Position numbers and translations under genes: made by a program
The notes under the pieces: model-generated
Databases searched by the model: none
The model's input: only the letters and a program-made list of their open reading frames with translations
Told to the model about the DNA's origin: nothing
From: Ideonella margarita
Lineage (GTDB): Bacteria; Pseudomonadota; Gammaproteobacteria; Burkholderiales; Burkholderiaceae_C
DNA: 64,000 nt
Direction: 5' to 3'
Assembly: GCF_038066635.1 (NCBI RefSeq)
Contig: NZ_JBBUTI010000004.1
Coordinates: 124,001-188,000, forward strand
Shown here: in pieces, positions 1-7,168 of the stretch
Layout of the letters: the number at the start of each line of letters is the position of its first letter
How positions within the stretch are numbered: the first letter of the stretch is position 1

Positions 1-2
1 TG

Positions 3-860
3 CCGCTGCGGTTCGGCGAGTTCGGCCAGTGCCATCGCAATGAGCCGACCGGCGGCCTGCACGGCATCATGCGCGTGCGCGCCTTCACCCAGGACGACGG
101 CCACATCTTCTGCACGGAAGAGCAGATCCAGTCCGAGGTGATCGCCTTCACGACCCTGCTGCAGAAGGTCTACAAGGACTTCGGCTTCACCGACATCATC
201 TACAAGCTCTCGACCCGGCCGGAGAAGCGCATCGGCTCCGAGGAGAGCTGGGACCGTGCCGAGCAGGCGCTGGCGGAAGGCCTGCGCGCGTCGGGCTGCG
301 ACTTCGAGTACCTGCCCGGCGAAGGCGCCTTCTACGGCCCGAAGATCGAGTACACGCTGAAGGACGCGCTGGGCCGCCCTTGGCAGTGCGGCACCATCCA
401 GGTCGACCCGAACCTGCCGGAGCGCCTGGACGCCGAGTACGTCGGCGAAGACGGCGCCCGCCATCGCCCCATCGTGCTGCACCGCGCCATCGTGGGCAGC
501 CTTGAGCGTTTCATCGGCATCCTGATCGAACAACACGCCGGTGCGCTGCCGATTTGGCTGGCTCCGCGGCAGGTGGTGGTGTCCTCGATCACCGATGCAC
601 AAGCCGATTACGTCACGGATGTGGTGAAAGCTCTGCAAAAACAAGGGGTTAGGGCAGAGGCGGATTTGCGCAACGAGAAAATCACGTATAAAATCCGCGA
701 GCATTCAATGCAGAAGGTCCCGTATATCCTTGTCGTTGGCGACAAGGAGAAGGCGAGCGGGGCCGTTGCGGTGCGCGCCCGAGGCAACCAGGATCTGGGC
801 GTGATGTCACTTGCAGACTTCCAAGAGAAGCTCTCGAGCGACATTGCGAACAAGGTCTGA
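3..860 (+). CDS. thrS: Threonyl-tRNA synthetase, C-terminal part (5' end outside window)
   Basis: Class II aminoacyl-tRNA synthetase that charges tRNA-Thr in the cytoplasm. The reading frame is open from the first bases of the window, so the gene starts upstream. The visible part opens inside motif 2 (RFGEFGQCHRNEPTGGLHG). It continues through motif 3 (HRAIVGSLERFIGILIEQHAG) into the C-terminal anticodon-binding domain, which begins near LPIWLAPRQVVV and contains the typical KITYKIREH stretch. The gene leads the translation operon; infC follows after about 80 bases. About 285 residues are seen of a family usually near 635. The internal ATG at 69 is not the start. Confidence 0.97.
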   Translation, partial: PLRFGEFGQCHRNEPTGGLHGIMRVRAFTQDDGHIFCTEEQIQSEVIAFTTLLQKVYKDFGFTDIIYKLSTRPEKRIGSEESWDRAEQALAEGLRASGCDFEYLPGEGAFYGPKIEYTLKDALGRPWQCGTIQVDPNLPERLDAEYVGEDGARHRPIVLHRAIVGSLERFIGILIEQHAGALPIWLAPRQVVVSSITDAQADYVTDVVKALQKQGVRAEADLRNEKITYKIREHSMQKVPYILVVGDKEKASGAVAVRARGNQDLGVMSLADFQEKLSSDIANKV

Positions 861-929
861 GTTACTGCCTCGGTTTTTTGCGTTCCATTGTTTTTGTGTT
901 GGGTCTTCCTCTTGCCTGAAGACCTGTTT

Positions 930-946
930 GAGGGGTTTGCACCATC
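930..946 (+). promoter_or_regulatory. Ribosome binding site and ATC start codon of infC
   Basis: GAGGGG at 930-935 lies eight bases before an in-frame ATC at 944-946. The reading frame from this ATC runs through the first in-frame ATG at 968. IF3 genes of proteobacteria typically use AUU or AUC as start so that IF3 represses its own translation. The position and spacing fit that arrangement. Confidence 0.75.
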
Positions 947-1492
947 GCTACTTTTGCCGACCGTCGGATGCCCAATGTCGAGCGCAAGCATCGACTGAAC
1001 CGCGAGATCACCGCCCTGAACGTGCGCCTGAACGGCGTCGAGAACGAGCCCTTGGGCATCGTCAGCATTCAGGATGCCTTGCGCATGTCAGCCGAAGCCG
1101 ACGTGGATCTGGTCGAAATTGCCGCCCAAGCGGATCCGCCGGTCTGCCGGCTGATGGACTACGGCAAGTTCAAGTACCAGGAGCAGAAGCGCGCTGCCGA
1201 GGCGAAGTCCAAGCAGAAGGTCATCGAAGTCAAGGAAGTCAAGTTCCGCCCGGGTACGGACGAAGGCGACTACCAGATCAAGATGCGCAATCTGCGTCGC
1301 TTCATCGCGGAAGACGGCGACAAGGGCAAGGTCACGCTGCGCTTCCGGGGCCGCGAAATCACCCACCAGGACATCGGCATGCGTCTGCTTGAGCGGATCC
1401 GTGACGAGCTGTCTGACGTGGCACTGGTTGAGCACATGCCCAAGCTGGAAGGCCGTCAGATGATCATGGTGCTGGCCCCGAAGAAGAAGTAA
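944..1492 (+). CDS. infC: Translation initiation factor IF-3, rare ATC start
   Basis: IF3 binds the 30S subunit, promotes dissociation of ribosomes and proofreads the start codon and initiator tRNA. The protein shows the N-domain signature (RLNREI, EPLGIVSIQDALRMS), the lysine-rich linker (KFKYQEQKR) and the C-domain (EVKEVKFRPGTDEGDY, ending MVLAPKKK). From ATC at 944 it is 182 residues, matching the family (about 180). From the ATG at 968 it would be 174 and would lack a ribosome site. Discrimination against AUC by IF3 itself predicts negative autoregulation. It lies between thrS and rpmI, as in most proteobacteria. Confidence 0.95.
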   Translation: MATFADRRMPNVERKHRLNREITALNVRLNGVENEPLGIVSIQDALRMSAEADVDLVEIAAQADPPVCRLMDYGKFKYQEQKRAAEAKSKQKVIEVKEVKFRPGTDEGDYQIKMRNLRRFIAEDGDKGKVTLRFRGREITHQDIGMRLLERIRDELSDVALVEHMPKLEGRQMIMVLAPKKK

Positions 1493-1510
1493 GCCAGTTC
1501 AAGCATTCAC

Positions 1511-1531
1511 CCCGTGGCTCTCGGGCCACGG
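1511..1531 (+). promoter_or_regulatory. Hairpin in the infC-rpmI leader
   Basis: CCGTGGC (1512-1518) pairs perfectly with GCCACGG (1525-1531). A second stem, CAGCGCG with CGCGCTG-like bases around 1562-1578, follows before the L35 ribosome site. In E. coli, L20 represses this operon by binding structured RNA ahead of rpmI. Whether this leader has that role is inference from position only. Confidence 0.4.
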
Positions 1532-1612
1532 AGATGAAAAGGCCACTGCAGGCCATCAAGTGCAGCGCGCTCGCGCTGCCGCCCAGCAGAGGTTCATTAA
1601 AAGGAGCATTAC

Positions 1613-1816
1613 ATGCCCAAGATGAAGACCAAGAGCAGCGCCAAGAAGCGCTTCCGTGTTCGCCCGGGTGGCACCGTCAAGCGCGGTCAAGCCTTCAAGC
1701 GTCACATCCTGACCAAGAAGACCACCAAGAACAAGCGTCACCTGCGTGGCTCGGTGAATGTGCATGAGACCAACATGGGTCACATCGCACAAATGCTGCC
1801 GTTCGCCGGTCTGTAA
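1613..1816 (+). CDS. rpmI: 50S ribosomal protein L35
   Basis: Small basic ribosomal protein of the large subunit. It is 67 residues, starting MPKMKTKSSAKKRFRV and ending with a hydrophobic tail (MLPFAGL), the exact family length and pattern. A strong AAAAGGAG ribosome site precedes the ATG. It lies between infC and rplT, the universal bacterial order. Translation is probably coupled to control by L20. Confidence 0.98.
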   Translation: MPKMKTKSSAKKRFRVRPGGTVKRGQAFKRHILTKKTTKNKRHLRGSVNVHETNMGHIAQMLPFAGL

Positions 1817-1843
1817 TCCACTTAGACAAAAAGGAGTTATCAC

Positions 1844-2200
1844 ATGCCTCGCGTCAAACGTGGTGTTACCGCCCGCGCTCGTCACAAGAAGATCCTGGCT
1901 CTGGCCAAGGGTTACCGCGGCCGCCGCAAGAATGTCTTCCGCATCGCCAAACAGGCGGTGATGAAGGCAGGTCAATATGCCTACCGTGACCGTCGCGCCA
2001 AGAAGCGCGTGTTCCGTCAACTGTGGATCGCCCGTATCAACGCTGGCGCCCGCAGCCTGGGCCTGACCTACAGCAAGTTCATGGCCGGTCTGAAGAAGGC
2101 CGCCATCGAGATCGACCGCAAGGTTCTGTCCGACATGGCCATCAACGATCCGGCAGCTTTTGCCAGCATCGTCGACAAGGTGAAGGCCCAACTCGCTTGA
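1844..2200 (+). CDS. rplT: 50S ribosomal protein L20
   Basis: Early-assembly protein of the large subunit that binds 23S rRNA and, in E. coli, represses its own operon. It is 118 residues, starting MPRVKRGVTARARHKKIL with the conserved RGRRKNVFRIAKQAV stretch and a globular C-domain (LWIARINAGAR). AAAAGGAG precedes the ATG. A hairpin and a T-rich terminator follow before pheS. Confidence 0.98.
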   Translation: MPRVKRGVTARARHKKILALAKGYRGRRKNVFRIAKQAVMKAGQYAYRDRRAKKRVFRQLWIARINAGARSLGLTYSKFMAGLKKAAIEIDRKVLSDMAINDPAAFASIVDKVKAQLA

Positions 2201-2210
2201 TCTCCTTGAA

Positions 2211-2246
2211 GGCCAGGCACTGACCGCTCGCGGAAGGTGCCTGGCC
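2211..2246 (+). other. Perfect 10-bp inverted repeat downstream of rplT
   Basis: GGCCAGGCAC (2211-2220) and GTGCCTGGCC (2237-2246) are exact inverted repeats with a 16-base loop. No T-run follows, so this is not itself a terminator. The left arm could instead pair in part with the right arm of the next hairpin (GTGCGGCC, 2277-2284), which would make the two structures mutually exclusive. Confidence 0.6.
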
Positions 2247-2261
2247 TGTCAGGCTCTCGAA

Positions 2262-2290
2262 GGCCGTCACCCTCTGGTGCGGCCTTTTTT
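2262..2290 (+). terminator. Terminator or attenuator immediately upstream of pheS
   Basis: The stem GGCCG-T-CACC (2262-2271) pairs with GGTG-CGGCC (2276-2284) around a CTCT loop with one bulged T. Six T residues follow (2285-2290). It ends 19 bases before the pheS ATG. It separates the ribosomal protein genes from pheST and is placed where an attenuator would act. Confidence 0.75.
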
Positions 2291-2309
2291 GTTTTCAGCA
2301 CCGACTTTC

Positions 2310-3365
2310 ATGAACGATCTCGATCAACTTGTGGCCGCCGCCCAGGCCGACTTTGCCCGCGCCGCCACGCCAGCCGACCTTGAAAATGCCAAGGCACGCT
2401 ACCTCGGCAAATCTGGTCAGGTGACCGATCTGCTCAAGGGCATGGCTGCGCTGTCGCCGGAAGAAAAGAAGACCCGCGGCGCCGAGATCAATCAGACCAA
2501 GCAGCGCGTTGAAGCGCTGCTGACGGAGCGCCGCGCAGCCCTGGCCGACGCCGAACTCCAGGCCCAGCTGAAGGCTGAAGCGCTCGACGTGACCCTGCCC
2601 GGTCGCAGCCGCAGCCAAGGCGGCCTGCACCCCGTGTCGCGCACCCTGGAGCGCATCGAAGCCATCTTCGGCTCGATGGGTTTTGATGTGGCGGACGGCC
2701 CCGAGATCGAGGAAGACTGGTTCAACTTCACGGCATTGAACACGCCCGCGGATCACCCGGCCCGCTCGATGCACGACACGTTCTACGTGGACACCAAGGC
2801 CCCGGACGGCTCTGGCCATTTGCTGCGCACCCACACCAGCCCGATGCAGGTGCGTTACGCGGTGCAGCACGTGAAAAAACACGCGGCTGCGCTGGCCGCC
2901 GGTGAGGCCATCCCAGAGATCCGCGTGATCGCGCCGGGCCGCACGTACCGCGTGGACAGCGACGCCACGCACTCGCCGATGTTCCACCAGTGCGAAGGCC
3001 TGTGGATCGGCGAGAACGTCAGCTTCAAGGACCTGAAGGCGGTGTTCGCCGACTTCTTCCGCAACTTCTTCGAGACCGATGACCTGGACATCCGCTTCCG
3101 GCCGTCGTTCTTCCCGTTCACCGAGCCGTCGGCCGAAGTGGACATCGCCTTTGCCAGTGGGCCGCTGAAGGGTCGCTGGCTGGAAGTGGCTGGCTCCGGC
3201 CAGGTGCATCCGAACGTCGTGCGCAACTTCGGCCTCGACCCGGAGCGCTACATCGGCTTTGCCTTCGGCATGGGCCCTGACCGCCTGACGATGCTGCGTT
3301 ACGGCGTGAATGACCTGCGCTTGTTCTTTGATGGTGATCTGCGCTTCCTGAGCCAGTTCAAGTGA
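2310..3365 (+). CDS. pheS: Phenylalanyl-tRNA synthetase alpha subunit
   Basis: Catalytic subunit of the alpha2-beta2 PheRS that charges tRNA-Phe. It has an N-terminal coiled-coil (residues 1-90), then the class II core: VSRTLERIEAIFGSMGF, motif 2 around RTYRVDSDATHSPMFHQCEG, and motif 3 near the C-terminus (GFAFGMGPDRLTMLRYGV). The length is 351 residues, normal being 330-345. ATG 2310 is preferred over the in-frame GTG at 2277, which lies inside the terminator hairpin. pheT follows after 51 bases. Confidence 0.97.
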   Translation: MNDLDQLVAAAQADFARAATPADLENAKARYLGKSGQVTDLLKGMAALSPEEKKTRGAEINQTKQRVEALLTERRAALADAELQAQLKAEALDVTLPGRSRSQGGLHPVSRTLERIEAIFGSMGFDVADGPEIEEDWFNFTALNTPADHPARSMHDTFYVDTKAPDGSGHLLRTHTSPMQVRYAVQHVKKHAAALAAGEAIPEIRVIAPGRTYRVDSDATHSPMFHQCEGLWIGENVSFKDLKAVFADFFRNFFETDDLDIRFRPSFFPFTEPSAEVDIAFASGPLKGRWLEVAGSGQVHPNVVRNFGLDPERYIGFAFGMGPDRLTMLRYGVNDLRLFFDGDLRFLSQFK

Positions 3366-3416
3366 TCGCCGAGGCGATCCAGACACCCACCATTCGGAAC
3401 ACTTTCGGACTTCAAC

Positions 3417-5840
3417 ATGCAATTCCCTGAATCCTGGCTGCGCGAGTTCTGCAACCCTCCGCTGTCGACGGCCCAACTGGCCGACCTGCTGACCATGGCT
3501 GGCCTGGAAGTGGAGGAGATGCGCCCGGTGGCGCCTGCCTTCACCCAGATCGTCGTGGCGGAAATCGTCGAGGCGGAGCAGCACCCGAATGCAGACCGCC
3601 TGCGCGTCTGCAAGGTTGACGCTGGCCCCTTGAGCCAAGGTGGCCTGCTGCAGATCGTCTGCGGTGCACCCAACGCCCGCGTGGGCATCAAGGTGCCACT
3701 GGCGATGGTGGGCGCCGAGCTGCCCCCGGGCGACGACGGCCAGCCGTTCAAGATCAAGCTGGGCAAGCTGCGCGGCGTGGATAGCCAGGGCATGCTGTGC
3801 TCGGCGCGCGAGCTGAAGCTCAGCGAAGACCACGGCGGCCTGCTCGAGTTGCCGGCCGATGCGCCGCTGGGCACGTCGATCCGCGACTACCTGAACCTCG
3901 ACGACACGCTGTTCACGCTGAAGCTCACGCCAAACCTGGCGCACTGCCTGAGCGTGATGGGCATCGCCCGCGAGGTGTCGGCACTCACCGGCTCGCCCCT
4001 GCTGCAGCCGGCCATTGCGGCCGTGGCTCAGCAGCATGGCGAAGTGCTGCCCGTGTCGATCCAGGACACCGACCTGTGCGGCCGTTTCAGCGGACGTGTG
4101 GTTCGCGGTGTCAACCCCAAGGCGGTCACGCCTGCCTGGATGGTGGAGCGTCTGGCCCGTTGCGGCCAACGTGCTGTCAGCCCGCTGGTGGACATTTCGA
4201 ACTACGTGATGTTCGAGTTCGGCCGCCCGTCGCACATCTTCGACCTCGACAAGATCCACGGCGGCCTGCAGGTGCGCTGGGCGAAGGCCGGTGAAACGCT
4301 GAAGCTGCTGAATGGCAACACGGTGTCGCTGGACGCCGAGGTCGGCGTGATCGCCGATGAGCAGGCGGTGGAATCGCTGGCCGGCATCATGGGCGGTGAC
4401 GCCACGGCCGTGTCTGACGACACCCGCAACATCTATGTTGAAGCGGCGTTCTGGTGGCCGCGTGCCGTGGCCGGCCGTTCGCGCCGCTACAACTTCTCGA
4501 CCGACGCCGGCCACCGCTTCGAGCGTGGTGTGGATCCACAGAACACGGTGGAGCACATCGAGCGCATCACCCAGCTGGTGATCGACATCTGTGGCGGCGA
4601 AGCCGGTCCGATCGACGACCAGCAACCCGCGATGCCGGTGCGCACCCCCGTGGCCATGCGCATTGCACGCGCCGCCAAGGTCATCGGCATGCCGCTGACG
4701 CAGGCCGAGTGCGAAGCCGTGTTCACCCGCCTCGGCTTGCCCTTCGTGGCCACCGAAGGCGTGCTGACGGTCACGCCGCCAAGCTGGCGCTTCGACATCA
4801 CGATCGAGGAAGACCTGATCGAGGAAGTGGCCCGCGTGCTGGGCTTTGCCCGCCTGCCCGCCACGCCGCCGCTGGCCCCGGTCACCGCGCGCATCCGTCC
4901 GGAAGCACAGCGCAGCCGCTTCGCGGTGCGCCATGCCCTGGCCGCGCTCGATTACCAGGAAACCATCAACTTCAGCTTCGTCGAAGCCCGCTGGGAGCAG
5001 GAGCTTGCCGGCAACGCTGACCCGATCAAGGTGCTGAACCCGATCGCCTCGCCTTTGGCCGTGATGCGTTCCAGCCTGCTGGGCAGCCTGGTGCAGGTGC
5101 TGAAGTACAACCTGGCCCGCAAGGCACCGCGTGTGCGCGTGTTCGAGATCGGTCGTGTCTTCTGGCGCGACGCTGCGATCAAGTCGAGCGACCACAGCGT
5201 GGAAGGCGTTTGCCAGCCCATGCGCGTGTCCGGTCTGGCCCATGGCTCGGCGGTGCCGCTGCAATGGTCGGCTGCTGACCGAGCCGTTGACTTCTTCGAC
5301 GTGAAGGGCGACATCGAAGCGCTGCTGTCGCCGCGCAAGCCGGTCTTCGTGCCGGCTGAACATCCGGCCCTGCACCCGGGCCGCTGCGCAGCGGTGCAGC
5401 TGGACGGCGTGACGATTGGCCATGTGGGTGAGTTGCACCCGAAGTGGCGCCAGGGCTATGACCTGGCCCAGGCGCCGGTGCTGTTCGAACTTGATCTGGA
5501 TGTGGTGCAGCAGCAGCCCGTGCCGGAGGCGCAGTTGGTGTCGCGGCAACAGTCGGTGCAGCGTGACCTCGCGCTGGTGGTGTCGGACCAGGTGGCGCAC
5601 GATGCGCTGGTGGCCGCACTCTCGGCAGATGCCGAAGGCCTGGTGCGCAGCGCCGTGTTGTTCGATATCTACAAGCCCAAGCAGGCCACCGCCGACCTTG
5701 CGGAGGGCGAGCGCAGCCTGGCCGTGCGCCTGAGCCTGCTGGACGACGCGGCCACGCTGACCGATGACCGCATTGATGCTGCGGTGGCTGCCGCCGTGCA
5801 GCGCGTGCAGACGGCCTTTGGTGCGCGTCTGCGCGGGTAA
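3417..5840 (+). CDS. pheT: Phenylalanyl-tRNA synthetase beta subunit
   Basis: Beta subunit of PheRS, needed for tRNA-Phe binding and for editing misactivated tyrosine. It is 807 residues, the usual size. Visible domains are an N-terminal MQFPESWLREF start with a tRNA-binding OB domain (about 40-150, with ADRLRVCKVD and VCGAPNARVG), B3/B4 editing domain (about 210-380, HIFDLDKIHGGL, MGG), B5 (about 400-475), a catalytic-like module (RVLGFARLP, VLNPIASPLAVMRSSLL), and a C-terminal FDX-ACB anticodon domain (SVQRDLALVV through FGARLRG). ihfA follows after about 10 bases, so co-expression is likely. Confidence 0.98.
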   Translation: MQFPESWLREFCNPPLSTAQLADLLTMAGLEVEEMRPVAPAFTQIVVAEIVEAEQHPNADRLRVCKVDAGPLSQGGLLQIVCGAPNARVGIKVPLAMVGAELPPGDDGQPFKIKLGKLRGVDSQGMLCSARELKLSEDHGGLLELPADAPLGTSIRDYLNLDDTLFTLKLTPNLAHCLSVMGIAREVSALTGSPLLQPAIAAVAQQHGEVLPVSIQDTDLCGRFSGRVVRGVNPKAVTPAWMVERLARCGQRAVSPLVDISNYVMFEFGRPSHIFDLDKIHGGLQVRWAKAGETLKLLNGNTVSLDAEVGVIADEQAVESLAGIMGGDATAVSDDTRNIYVEAAFWWPRAVAGRSRRYNFSTDAGHRFERGVDPQNTVEHIERITQLVIDICGGEAGPIDDQQPAMPVRTPVAMRIARAAKVIGMPLTQAECEAVFTRLGLPFVATEGVLTVTPPSWRFDITIEEDLIEEVARVLGFARLPATPPLAPVTARIRPEAQRSRFAVRHALAALDYQETINFSFVEARWEQELAGNADPIKVLNPIASPLAVMRSSLLGSLVQVLKYNLARKAPRVRVFEIGRVFWRDAAIKSSDHSVEGVCQPMRVSGLAHGSAVPLQWSAADRAVDFFDVKGDIEALLSPRKPVFVPAEHPALHPGRCAAVQLDGVTIGHVGELHPKWRQGYDLAQAPVLFELDLDVVQQQPVPEAQLVSRQQSVQRDLALVVSDQVAHDALVAALSADAEGLVRSAVLFDIYKPKQATADLAEGERSLAVRLSLLDDAATLTDDRIDAAVAAAVQRVQTAFGARLRG

Positions 5841-5851
5841 GGGGCGAGGTG

Positions 5852-6226
5852 ATGAGCAATGCCGTACCCGACAGCACGCCCGCGCCTGAGCGTCTGATGC
5901 TCACGTCGGTGGAGACGCCGACGCTGACCAAGGCCGAGCTGGCCGAGTTGCTCTTTGAGCGGCTGGGCCTGAACAAGCGCGAATCCAAGGACATGGTCGA
6001 GGCCTTCTTCGACATCGTCAACGACACGCTCGTGGCCGGTGAGGATGTGAAGCTGTCGGGGTTCGGCAATTTCGCGATCCGCCGCAAGGCCCCACGCCCC
6101 GGCCGCAACCCCCGCACGGGCGAGTCGATTCCCATCAAGGCACGAAATGTGGTGACATTTCACGCCAGCCACAAACTGAAGGCTGTTGTTCAGGGTGATG
6201 CACCGCCGCCGGAGGAGTTCGAGTAA
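5852..6226 (+). CDS. ihfA: Integration host factor alpha subunit
   Basis: DNA-bending nucleoid protein that works as a heterodimer with IHF beta. The core begins TLTKAELAELLFERLGLNKR, followed by the beta-arm region (KLSGFGNFAIRRKAPRPGRN) with the conserved PRTGE and a FHASHKLKA end. It has an N-terminal extension of about 25 residues compared with E. coli IHF alpha. The codon before ATG 5852 is GTG (5849), an equally possible start. GGGG at 5841-5844 serves as ribosome site. Its place directly behind pheT is the conserved proteobacterial order. Confidence 0.96.
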   Translation: MSNAVPDSTPAPERLMLTSVETPTLTKAELAELLFERLGLNKRESKDMVEAFFDIVNDTLVAGEDVKLSGFGNFAIRRKAPRPGRNPRTGESIPIKARNVVTFHASHKLKAVVQGDAPPPEEFE

Positions 6227-6273
6227 AGTTTCAAGGCTCTGCCTGAAGCTGCTGATTCGGAACACCAAACGCC

Positions 6274-6726
6274 ATGGATGAAGCGACCGCAAGCCTGCCG
6301 GCCATCCCGGCCAAGCGCTACTTCACCATCGGTGAGGTCAGCGAGCTCTGTGGCGTCAAGCCGTATGTGCTGCGCTATTGGGAGCAGGAGTTCACCCAGC
6401 TTCGCCCGATGAAGCGGCGCGGCAATCGCCGCTACTACCAGCACCATGAGGTGCTGCTGATCCGCAAGATCCGCGGCTTGCTGTATGACCAGGGCTTCAC
6501 GATCAGTGGTGCACGCAATCGGCTGGGTGATGTCGTTCAACACCGCGGTGCACAGGACGAGGTTGAGGCCGTTGCATTTGACGAGAGCGACGCGCCGGCA
6601 CATGTCGATTTGAGTGACCCGGCTATGGTGGGCACGCTGGCTGCGCTGTCACCGCTTCCACTGAACCCGAGCCCGGCGCAGGTGCGCACCGAATTGTTGG
6701 CAATTCGGGAGCTGCTCCTGAATTGA
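6274..6726 (+). CDS. MerR-family transcriptional regulator
   Basis: A 150-residue DNA-binding protein. The N-terminal winged-helix is clear (FTIGEVSELCGVKPYVLRYW, then RRGNRRYYQHHEV), followed by a short dimerisation helix (IRKIRGLLYDQGFTISGARN). No C-terminal cysteine cluster is seen, so metal sensing of the classic MerR kind is unlikely. A MerR gene of this kind follows ihfA in many beta- and gammaproteobacteria, but its target is not known to me. It is 47 bases downstream of ihfA and is followed by tRNA-Pro. Confidence 0.9.
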   Translation: MDEATASLPAIPAKRYFTIGEVSELCGVKPYVLRYWEQEFTQLRPMKRRGNRRYYQHHEVLLIRKIRGLLYDQGFTISGARNRLGDVVQHRGAQDEVEAVAFDESDAPAHVDLSDPAMVGTLAALSPLPLNPSPAQVRTELLAIRELLLN

Positions 6727-6746
6727 GTGCGTTTTCAGCATACAAT
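6718..6746 (+). promoter_or_regulatory. Possible promoter of tRNA-Pro
   Basis: TACAAT at 6741-6746 is a good -10 box, 12 bases before the mature tRNA. The -35 at 17-bp spacing (CTGAAT, 6718-6723) is poor. The tRNA could also be read through from the MerR gene. Confidence 0.35.
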
Positions 6747-6756
6747 GCTTGCTTAG

Positions 6757-6834
<78 letters not shown>

Positions 6835-6850
6835 AAAACAAGAAAAGAGA

Positions 6851-6884
6851 AAACGGGTCACGCCGAAAGTCGTGACCCGTTTTT
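6851..6884. terminator. Bidirectional terminator between tRNA-Pro and the peptidase cluster
   Basis: ACGGGTCACG (6853-6862) and CGTGACCCGT (6871-6880) form a perfect 10-bp stem with an 8-base loop. T-runs follow on both strands (TTTT at 6881 on plus, TTTTCTCTTTTC on minus). It ends both tRNA-Pro transcription and the convergent minus-strand operon, whose last stop codon begins at 6886. Confidence 0.9.
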
Positions 6885-7168
6885 CATTCTGGGGCCTGAT
6901 CTTTCGCTGACGCCTCCTCTGGGGCGTCCACCAGAAAGAAGCCTTCACGGCGCCACCCCTTGAGGGTCAGTGTCCGGCCGACCCAGGTGTGCAGCACCGC
7001 GTCGCGCAGCGGGTGCCCGCCCACGCGGCGCAGCAGCAACTTGCCGGCTCCTCCCATGTCGAGCATCACGGCTTCGCGCTCGCTCTTGCTGCCTGCCGCG
7101 GTGCGTTCAAGCACCACGCGGCCATGCACGGTTTGCGGGGCCTCAGCGGGCGTGCAGTCGTCGGACAT
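6884..7168 (-). CDS. Small beta-rich protein overlapping the C25-like peptidase gene
   Basis: A 94-residue protein with no signal peptide or membrane segment. Residues 14-82 alternate short beta strands with conserved-looking turns: HGRVVLERTAAGSKSEREAV, LLLRRVGGHPLRDAVL and VGRTLTLKGWRREGFFLVD. The pattern suggests a compact OB- or SH3-like barrel. The GSKSE..AV and LRR.GG motifs remind me of small proteins found beside proteases in bacterial conflict-type operons, but this is recollection, not proof. The ATG at 7168 lies 26 bases inside the peptidase gene, with GGAGA eight bases upstream, so translation is probably coupled and the two products may act together. A partner, inhibitor or substrate of the peptidase are all possible. 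Confidence 0.7.
   Translation of the reverse strand: MSDDCTPAEAPQTVHGRVVLERTAAGSKSEREAVMLDMGGAGKLLLRRVGGHPLRDAVLHTWVGRTLTLKGWRREGFFLVDAPEEASAKDQAPE

Noticed and set aside
2295..5600. 1101-residue open frame on the minus strand opposite pheST
   Set aside because: It is antisense to pheS and pheT, rich in His, Arg, Gln and Val as expected of a GC-rich shadow frame, and has no domain.
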